Shown here in pieces: positions 6,675-11,712 of a DNA stretch of 11,712 nt. Positions within the stretch are counted from its first letter, which is position 1, and the number at the start of each line of letters is the position of its first letter. Source of the stretch: Acidobacteriaceae bacterium (GTDB lineage: Bacteria > Acidobacteriota > Terriglobia > Terriglobales > Acidobacteriaceae). The translations under genes and the position numbers were made by a program. Location: assembly GCA_030040395.1 (NCBI GenBank), contig JASHTU010000257.1, positions 1 to 11,712 on the forward strand. The letters run 5' to 3'. The notes beneath the pieces were generated by a model. That model had not been told where the DNA came from. It searched no databases and saw only the letters and a program-made list of their open reading frames with translations.

Positions 6675-7589
6675 ATGAGCGGAATTGAGGTAGCGGAACG
6701 CGAAGCAACAACGGCAATCGCAGAAGCCCGCGCTGCTTTGCCCAAACGATCGTCGAAAGATCGCTCCCAGTTCATTGCCGTCCTCCGCAAGTGCATCCGG
6801 AAGGCCGAACTGGAAATCGACGACAGAGTCCTTGTAGTCGGCGGAATGCAGGAGGATGCCGCGATGCTTCGCCAATGCGGTTTCAGCCGGATCACGCTGT
6901 CAAACATCAGTGGCGTTCCCGATGTTTCCGACGAGCCGGACGGCCTGCCAGTAATCGCCGTCGACGCCGAGGAAGTCCAACTTCCGGACAATTCCTACGA
7001 TGTTGTCTTTGTCCATGAAGTAATCCATCACTGCCGGAGCCCGCATCTGGCTTTATGCGAAATGTTGCGGGTCGCGAGACGCCAGGTGTTAATGATGGAG
7101 CCGAATGAATCGGCTTTCATGAGCCTGCTCACTCGTTTGGGTTTCTCGTTTCCGTATGAGATTGCCGCGGTGGTGAACAACAACTACTTGCGCGGCGGGG
7201 TGAGAAACACGCAGATTCCGAACTTCATTTTTCGTTGGAACGCCCGCGGCGTCCATCAGTTGGCGAGCGCCTTCCTTCCGGAATATAAGCTGCGCATGTA
7301 CGCCGACCCCTATTGGGACTTCAACGCGAACGAAGGGAACCTCGCCGACCGCAAGCAAACCAAAATAGGCTTGATTACACGAACCATCGGCGCAAAAAAC
7401 TTTCTTCGCATGCTGCGCAGCGCGCAACGCGTTTTGAACGCCGTGCCCATTCTCCGGCGTCAGGGAAACAAGTTCTTCTGCTGCATTCACAAAAGCTCGG
7501 AGTTGCAGCCGTGGCTTAAGTTGGATTCCCGCGGAGAACTTATCTTCGACCGCAACTACCAGCGCAAACGCCAGGATGGAGAATCGTAG
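6675..7589 (+). CDS. Class I SAM-dependent methyltransferase (Methyltransf_11-like)
   Basis: A 304-residue cytoplasmic protein with AAGAGGA placed 6 nt before the ATG. The core resembles the Methyltransf_11 fold: strand 1 and loop RVLVVGGMQEDAAML (51-65), DAEEVQLPDNSYDVVFVHEV (97-116) with the motif II/III region, HH at 118-119, then EMLRVARRQVLMMEPN (129-144). Motif I is atypical: it lacks the usual acidic residue and the GxGxG spacing. The following strand reads ITLSNISG, where an acidic SAM-ribose ligand is often found. The C-terminal half (about 150-304) has no motif I recognise and probably binds substrate. In this context a sugar O-methyltransferase acting on the nucleotide sugar or lipid-linked repeat unit is plausible, but the target is not shown by sequence. 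Loss of SAM binding is possible. The gene stands alone between gaps of 111 and 69 bp. Confidence 0.75.
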   Translation: MSGIEVAEREATTAIAEARAALPKRSSKDRSQFIAVLRKCIRKAELEIDDRVLVVGGMQEDAAMLRQCGFSRITLSNISGVPDVSDEPDGLPVIAVDAEEVQLPDNSYDVVFVHEVIHHCRSPHLALCEMLRVARRQVLMMEPNESAFMSLLTRLGFSFPYEIAAVVNNNYLRGGVRNTQIPNFIFRWNARGVHQLASAFLPEYKLRMYADPYWDFNANEGNLADRKQTKIGLITRTIGAKNFLRMLRSAQRVLNAVPILRRQGNKFFCCIHKSSELQPWLKLDSRGELIFDRNYQRKRQDGES

Positions 7590-7593
7590 GCCT

Positions 7594-7607
7594 GCTCGAA
7601 TGCGAGC
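7594..7607 (+). repeat. Short hairpin between the methyltransferase and GT4 genes
   Basis: GCTCG (7594-7598) and CGAGC (7603-7607) form a 5-bp stem with an AATG loop, just after the methyltransferase stop codon. It is too short and lacks a U-tract, so it is a weak candidate for a transcript-end or stability stem. Confidence 0.25.
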
Positions 7608-7644
7608 GCAACGCACGATGATCCGCGGTTGCACTGTCCCGTAT

Positions 7645-7650
7645 TGAGGG
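7645..7650 (+). promoter_or_regulatory. Ribosome binding site for a GTG start, possibly self-masked
   Basis: TGAGGG lies 8 nt before the GTG at 7659 and decides that start over the in-frame TTG at 7629. GAGG (7646-7649) can pair with CCTC (7653-7656) across a 3-nt loop, so a small hairpin may partly hide the site. Confidence 0.45.
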
Positions 7651-7658
7651 TACCTCCC

Positions 7659-8927
7659 GTGAAGGTACTTCTTTCAGCGTATTCCTGCTTGCCCGGGACT
7701 GCCTCTCTGGCTGAGCCCGCCATTGGCTGGAACTGGGCCCGGTGCATTGCGGCCAGTGGCCACGAGGTGGTGGTACTCACGCGCGCCATCAACCGACCGC
7801 GCATCGAAGAACACCCCAACAGCGGCGACACCCAACAGTTGCGCTTTGTCTACCATGACCTTCCGCGACGGTGGCAGGCTCTCTACAGGATCCCCTTTGG
7901 CAATTATGCCTACTACTATCTTTGGCAGCGCGCGGCCGCCGAACTGGCGTGCGGATTGCATCGCGTAGAGCGCTTCGACCGCGTGCAGCACGTCACGTGG
8001 GGCAGCTTTCGCGTTCCCAGCTTCATGGGGCGGCTTGGCGTTCCCTTCATCTTCGGCCCCGTGGGCGGCGGCGAAGATACCCCACGCAACCTGCGCAAGG
8101 GTTTGGGCTGGAAAGGGCGCTGGTGGGATGCGCTACGGCGCCTTTCGAGCGCGATGACGTCGCCCTGGATGGCGCCCACCTACAAATCGGCCACGCAGAT
8201 CATCGCAACCACGCGGGAGACCTGCGATGCAATTCCCGCAAAATACAGGCATAAAGCCTGCTGCCGCCAGGCTGTCGGCATCGACGCGGAATCTGTCGCC
8301 AGCCTTTGCGGCCGCAGCAGCGCCGCACGGCAGTCTTCGCGTCTCGAGTTGCTCTTCGTGGGGCGCTTGCTGCCGTGGAAAGGCGTGCATCTGATCGTCA
8401 AAGCGCTGGCTGGGCTGGGAGCAAGCGAATCGGAGGTCCATCTTACCGTGATTGGTGCTGGCGGCGACCTGCACCGTTTGCAGCAGCTCGCCAAGCGTCT
8501 GAAAGTGGACCCGGCGATCACATGGGCCGGATGGATGCCGCGAGAGGCGGTGATCGAAGCCTATTCGCAATTCGATCTGTTCACCTTTCCCAGCCTGCAC
8601 GATTCCGGCGGCATGGCGGTGCTCGAGGCTATGTCTTTCGGGCTGCCGGTCGTCTGCCTCGATCTGGGTGGACCGGCCATGGCGGTCAACGACGGCTGCG
8701 GCCGGGTCATTGCCACGCGCAACCGCAGCGAGGAGCAGATCGGGGCCGCCATCGCGGCGTTCCTGCGCGAGATGATGGCGAACCGCGCCGCGCTCAACGC
8801 GCTCTCCGCCGGGGCGCGGGCCCGCGCTGCATCGCTCACCTGGCAGGCCAATGCAGACGCCGTCTACTGGGAGCCTCTTTTGACGCAAGTCCATCCGCTT
8901 GAAGGAGCATTCTGTGCAGAAGCTTGA
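7659..8927 (+). CDS. Glycosyltransferase family 4 (GT-B fold)
   Basis: A 422-residue retaining glycosyltransferase that should extend the lipid-linked repeat unit on the cytoplasmic side. The GTG start at 7659 gives MKVLLSAYSCLPG, the expected first strand; an upstream TTG at 7629 has no good ribosome binding site. N-domain features are IGWNWARCIAASGHEVVVLT and the glycine-rich FGPVGGGEDTP. The C-domain begins near LLFVGRLLPWKGVHLIVKAL, with R236 and K241 at the usual donor-phosphate-binding positions. It continues with AGWMPREAVIEAYSQFDLF and FPSLHDSGGMAVLEAMSFG. The EX7E motif of GT4 enzymes appears as D315-x7-E323, with Asp for the first Glu, a substitution I recall in this subgroup. Length is normal. 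Its last 14 bp overlap the polymerase gene, which implies coupled translation. Donor and acceptor cannot be deduced. Confidence 0.92.
   Translation: MKVLLSAYSCLPGTASLAEPAIGWNWARCIAASGHEVVVLTRAINRPRIEEHPNSGDTQQLRFVYHDLPRRWQALYRIPFGNYAYYYLWQRAAAELACGLHRVERFDRVQHVTWGSFRVPSFMGRLGVPFIFGPVGGGEDTPRNLRKGLGWKGRWWDALRRLSSAMTSPWMAPTYKSATQIIATTRETCDAIPAKYRHKACCRQAVGIDAESVASLCGRSSAARQSSRLELLFVGRLLPWKGVHLIVKALAGLGASESEVHLTVIGAGGDLHRLQQLAKRLKVDPAITWAGWMPREAVIEAYSQFDLFTFPSLHDSGGMAVLEAMSFGLPVVCLDLGGPAMAVNDGCGRVIATRNRSEEQIGAAIAAFLREMMANRAALNALSAGARARAASLTWQANADAVYWEPLLTQVHPLEGAFCAEA
8901..8907 (+). promoter_or_regulatory. Ribosome binding site for the GTG start of the polymerase gene
   Basis: GAAGGAG lies 6 nt before the GTG at 8914, inside the end of the GT4 gene. 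It favours 8914 over the in-frame TTG at 8899, which would put this sequence within the coding region. Confidence 0.65.
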
Positions 8928-10167
8928 AAGATTTGTCGTCTTCATCCTCCTGCTGCTCGCCTCCGGCGCAGGGCAGAGTTTCTTCGGCGACAGGACGCGG
9001 AACACTACCGTCGCCGGAGAGGCCGGACTCCAGGTCGCATTCGGTCTGCTGTATCTCGTCGTGTTGGTGTTTCTGGCGTCGAGGTTCAAGACCACGGCGA
9101 TGAGGGTGATCAAAAGAGACAAGTGGATGGCCGTCCTGTGCTTGTGGGTGATCGCTTCGACACTGTGGTCGGTCGATCCCGCGGAGTCGTTCCGGCGCGC
9201 GCTGGGCCTGGTGGGAACATCCATGGCCGGCCTTTATATCAGCCTTCGATATGAGCCAAAGCAACAGTTGCAAACCATCGCTTCCGTCATCGGGGTGGGC
9301 GCCTTGGCCAGCCTTCTGGTGTGTCTTTTCCTGCCCGGCATCGGAGTGACGTCAGACGGCTGCTGGGAAGGTGTTTATCTAATCAAGAACACAATGGGTC
9401 GAATCATGGCGATGGGCGCATTATGTTTTGCCTTGCTCGCGCTCAGCGAGCGCCGACACCGCGTCGTCCGCTTCAGCCTTTTTCTGCTCTGCTGCGCCTT
9501 ACTGGTCATGTCGCGGTCGGCGACAGCGCTGGTGGTCACGGTGCTCATCCTGGCCGTGCTACCGCTCCGCAAGCTGCTCTATCTGCGCACCCGGCGCCTG
9601 CTGGCGGCAACGGCCGTCCTGGCTCCCGTGCTGGCCGCTGGCGCGCTCTTCACAGTGGGCTCATGGGATGAAATTCTGTTCGCGCTCGACCGCACCCCGT
9701 CGTTATCCGGAAGGATTCCGCTGTGGCAGTTGGTGTGGGACGAGATCACACGTAAGCCGCTGCTCGGTTACGGCTTCACCGCCTTTTGGACCAGTTGGGA
9801 AGGCCGGCGCGTGAGCGAGACGGTTGCCTGGGACGTTGCCGTTCCTCACGCGCACAACGGCTTTCTTGAGATTTGGCTGGGACTGGGTATCATCGGACTT
9901 GGCTTGTTACTCATCAGCTTGGCTCGCAACTTTGCCATGGCCTTGCGCGTGGCGCGGCAAAATCCCGGTGTCGAATACTCGTGGCCGCTGCTGCTGCTCA
10001 TCTTCACAGTCCTCTATAACCTGACGGAAAACTCGATGCTGGGCGTCAACTCGTTGCCCTGGATGGCCTACACCTTTGTCTCGTTTTGGCTTTTCCGCGA
10101 AGCGCGCGAGGAGCAACTCGAGGTGGCGCTCGAGGCCGAGCCGGCGCTTTCGCTCGAACCGCTTTAG
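8914..10167 (+). CDS. Wzy-type polymerase / O-antigen ligase family protein
   Basis: A 417-residue polytopic membrane protein of the Wzy/WaaL (O-antigen ligase domain) family. It begins MQKLERFVVFILLLLASG from the GTG at 8914. About ten or more hydrophobic segments are visible, with a larger periplasmic loop around the middle to C-terminal third. Family signatures are SLSGRIPLWQLVWDEI, LGYGFTAFW, and VPHAHNGFLEIWLGLG (H312, H314, N315), followed by a glycine/leucine-rich helix. In a locus with wzx and a priming transferase, the most likely role is polymerisation of flipped repeat units on the periplasmic face. Ligase activity cannot be excluded from sequence alone, because the two groups share this domain. 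The C-terminal tail is acidic (repeated Glu/Ala). The gene overlaps the GT4 gene by 14 bp and is followed by a 127-bp gap in which I see no convincing promoter or terminator. Confidence 0.88.
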   Translation: MQKLERFVVFILLLLASGAGQSFFGDRTRNTTVAGEAGLQVAFGLLYLVVLVFLASRFKTTAMRVIKRDKWMAVLCLWVIASTLWSVDPAESFRRALGLVGTSMAGLYISLRYEPKQQLQTIASVIGVGALASLLVCLFLPGIGVTSDGCWEGVYLIKNTMGRIMAMGALCFALLALSERRHRVVRFSLFLLCCALLVMSRSATALVVTVLILAVLPLRKLLYLRTRRLLAATAVLAPVLAAGALFTVGSWDEILFALDRTPSLSGRIPLWQLVWDEITRKPLLGYGFTAFWTSWEGRRVSETVAWDVAVPHAHNGFLEIWLGLGIIGLGLLLISLARNFAMALRVARQNPGVEYSWPLLLLIFTVLYNLTENSMLGVNSLPWMAYTFVSFWLFREAREEQLEVALEAEPALSLEPL

Positions 10168-10294
10168 CCGCAGACCTATTCGCAAGGTTTTTCGAACGCT
10201 CCTTCGACCCTGCCGAATTGTCCTGCGCGCCAAATGACTCCTCAGATCGAAAACATTCAACTTACGAAGTTTCCAACTGCCCGGAGGCAAACGA

Positions 10295-11374
10295 ATGGGA
10301 CTTGCACCGCTTCTAAGGTCATTACCCGAATTAGAAAGCGCAACCGCCGCTGAATCAGCGGATCGCGAGGCAACACGCGCCGAACTGCGCCGGCGAGCGG
10401 GGCCCCTGATCGTCTCTGCCCTAAGCGTGACAGGGTTTCTCGTGCTCTGGTGCGTGTTCCTAGCATTCGATCGCGCCGTGCCTTACGTGGCCAACGGTTC
10501 CGACATCGTGAAATTGACCAAGAAGAACTTTGAGTTGCAAGGCGAAGCTTTACCGAGCTCGTTCGAAGGCGCACGGCTCGCGATTTTCGGCAACAGCAAG
10601 GTTCTATCCGGCTTCATTCCCGATGAGTTCGATTCTCTTTCCGCCAAAGACGGGATCTCGGTGTACTCATTCAACTCCGGTTTCCCCGCGCAGAGCGAGT
10701 TTGTGTACGAACTGGGTATTATGGCAGACCGCGGCGCGGCGCCTGACGTGATTCTTCTCACCATTCCCTGGCAACCCAGACCGGAAGGAAATCGCCTGTT
10801 CACTCTCCCCGCCAACGACAACCAGATTGCCGACGTAGTCTTCCCCTTCCGCATGCTGGCGCGCAACTTGGCCCGCTTTGCGGCCAACTCGGTGCGCTTC
10901 GGCGGTCCAGTCAACCTCTACCGGTATGAAAGAGCCGAGGCGGAAAAAATGCTGCGCGCGCGCGGCTATTACTTCGTTCGCGGGCAAAGCAAATTCGGCG
11001 ACAGCCTTCCGGCGAACTACACCCTGCCGACCGATGACTCGACGCATGTCGCAGCGCGCGAAGCCGACTTTGCGAGCGCGGATCTGTGGCGGCTCAACAG
11101 CATCGTGGAGCGGCATCATATGCGGTGTTTCTTTGTGCCCGTCCATCTGCGCTCGACCGAGGCCGCGCCGGCGCCGCCCGTGGACAAGCAGTTCAGTGCT
11201 ATGCTCGCGCTGCACTCGCCCTGCCGCGATGTCGGACCGGATTACCTCACCTACTCTCCGGTGCTATATTCCGACGAAGAACACCTGAATCAGCAAGGGG
11301 CGCAGATTTACACGCGGCAAATTTATAACCTGATCGCTCCATATCTGCGGGAGGGCGGTCATGCTCTTCAATAG
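10295..11374 (+). CDS. Membrane-anchored SGNH-like protein, probable O-acylation partner
   Basis: A 359-residue protein with GGAGG placed 7 nt before the ATG. A cytoplasmic basic/acidic N-tail (1-35) is followed by one membrane helix at about 36-58, so the rest should be periplasmic. The strand-loop LAIFGNSKVLSGFIP carries G99-N100-S101 in the place of the GDS nucleophile block. Near the C-terminus SDEEHLNQQGAQIYTRQI gives D327-x-x-H330, the usual SGNH Asp-His pair followed by HLN and a Gly-Ala. The middle part holds VILLTIPWQPRPEGN and other stretches I do not recognise. The order Ser block then DxxH fits SGNH/GDSL esterase-acyltransferases, and the overlap with an MBOAT gene suggests a role like AlgX/AlgJ or DltD: moving acyl groups delivered by the MBOAT onto the polysaccharide. 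The family is inferred from motifs only, and the activity is unproven. Confidence 0.7.
   Translation: MGLAPLLRSLPELESATAAESADREATRAELRRRAGPLIVSALSVTGFLVLWCVFLAFDRAVPYVANGSDIVKLTKKNFELQGEALPSSFEGARLAIFGNSKVLSGFIPDEFDSLSAKDGISVYSFNSGFPAQSEFVYELGIMADRGAAPDVILLTIPWQPRPEGNRLFTLPANDNQIADVVFPFRMLARNLARFAANSVRFGGPVNLYRYERAEAEKMLRARGYYFVRGQSKFGDSLPANYTLPTDDSTHVAAREADFASADLWRLNSIVERHHMRCFFVPVHLRSTEAAPAPPVDKQFSAMLALHSPCRDVGPDYLTYSPVLYSDEEHLNQQGAQIYTRQIYNLIAPYLREGGHALQ
11349..11355 (+). promoter_or_regulatory. Ribosome binding site for the MBOAT gene
   Basis: GGGAGGG stands 5 nt before the ATG at 11361, inside the end of the SGNH-like gene. It supports independent or coupled initiation of the overlapping MBOAT gene. 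Confidence 0.5.
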
Positions 11375-11712
11375 TTTCCATTTTCTATTCTTCTTTCTCG
11401 CTTTCCTGCCCATCTATTTTCTTCTCAACGGCGTTCCGCGCAAAGTGTTTACGCTGGCGGCCAGCTATTACTTCTACATGTGCTGGAACGCGAAGTATGT
11501 ATCTCTTATTTGGACGATTACGCTTATCGATTACCTGGCCGCCCTGATGATTGCGAAGGCCAATCGTCAAAAGGTGAAAAAACTCTTTCTCGTTCTCAGT
11601 CTCACCAGCAATATCAGCCTTCTGGTCGTCTTCAAATACCTTAATTTCCTCAGCTCTTCATTTACGGGTGCGCTGGATTTCGCCGGAATGCACAACTCGC
11701 CGGTGTTGCTCC
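11361..11712 (+). CDS. AlgI-like MBOAT O-acyltransferase, N-terminal part
   Basis: The first 117 residues of a gene cut by the window edge. They begin MLFNSFHFLFFFLAFLPIYF and continue with AASYYFYMCWNAKYV, IDYLAALMIAKANR, and a helix ending LLVVFKYLNFLSSS. This is the usual N-terminus of the AlgI/DltB/PatA group of membrane-bound O-acyltransferases, which carry acetyl (or other acyl) groups across the inner membrane for polysaccharide O-acylation. Four hydrophobic segments are visible. The catalytic His of the family would lie further downstream and cannot be checked. The gene overlaps the SGNH-like gene by 14 bp, so the two are very probably translated together and work as a pair. Confidence 0.9.
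   Translation, partial: MLFNSFHFLFFFLAFLPIYFLLNGVPRKVFTLAASYYFYMCWNAKYVSLIWTITLIDYLAALMIAKANRQKVKKLFLVLSLTSNISLLVVFKYLNFLSSSFTGALDFAGMHNSPVLL

Noticed and set aside
7629..7658. TTG-started extension of the GT4 gene
   Set aside because: The GTG at 7659 has a ribosome binding site and gives the expected MKVLLSAYSC start; the extension adds ten unrelated residues.
8133..9224. Long antisense frame (363 codons) opposite GT4 and the polymerase start
   Set aside because: It spans two recognised plus-strand genes and shows no family motif.
10259..10271. AACTT-ACG-AAGTT inverted repeat before the SGNH-like gene
   Set aside because: The stem is only 5 bp and AT-rich with a 3-nt loop, too weak to call a regulatory structure.

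Overview
The window reads as part of a Wzx/Wzy-dependent exopolysaccharide (capsule, EPS or O-antigen-like) biosynthesis and export locus. All recognisable genes lie on the plus strand. The base composition is GC-rich. The gene style (BY-kinase tail ending PEKIYSRI, a polyprenyl glycosylphosphotransferase, a CDP-paratose-2-epimerase-like protein followed by a divergent WecG/TagA transferase) suggests a Gram-negative bacterium. It is most reminiscent of soil Acidobacteriota, but that assignment is from memory of family style and is only moderately secure. No rRNA, tRNA, IS element, CRISPR array or phage gene was seen, and no gene-free stretch exceeds 300 bases.

Layout from left to right: the C-terminal end of a CpsD/BY-kinase-type P-loop protein (to 209); a 192-bp leader with one GC-rich stem; the priming polyprenyl glycosylphosphotransferase (402-1838); a 157-bp gap with a possible weak promoter; an extended-SDR sugar epimerase (1996-3072); a WecG/TagA/CpsF glycosyltransferase overlapping it by 13 bp (3060-3863); an 18-codon minicistron with a near-consensus ribosome binding site that overlaps both neighbours (3860-3916); a Wzx-type flippase (3910-5244); a secreted retaining glycoside hydrolase with a PslG/GH39-like layout (5250-6563); a 111-bp gap with a perfect 10-bp inverted repeat; a SAM-dependent methyltransferase (6675-7589); a GT4 glycosyltransferase with a GTG start (7659-8927); a Wzy/O-antigen-ligase family protein with a GTG start overlapping it by 14 bp (8914-10167); a 127-bp gap; a membrane-anchored SGNH-type protein (10295-11374); and the 5' end of an AlgI-like MBOAT O-acyltransferase, overlapping by 14 bp and cut by the window edge (11361 to 11712 and beyond).

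How they would work together (inference from families). The glycosylphosphotransferase loads the first sugar-1-phosphate on undecaprenyl phosphate. The WecG/TagA and GT4 enzymes extend the repeat unit, the epimerase supplies or adjusts a nucleotide sugar, and the methyltransferase may decorate it. Wzx flips the lipid-linked unit, Wzy polymerises it, and the BY-kinase protein (with a Wzc-like partner presumably upstream) controls chain length and export. The MBOAT/SGNH pair would O-acylate the polymer in the periplasm, and the glycosidase would trim or release it.

No wholly new kind of system is evident. The points most worth a second look are the minicistron before wzx, the Phe replacing the catalytic Tyr in the epimerase, the divergent active-site region of the WecG-like enzyme, the embedded glycosidase, and the hairpin before the methyltransferase gene.
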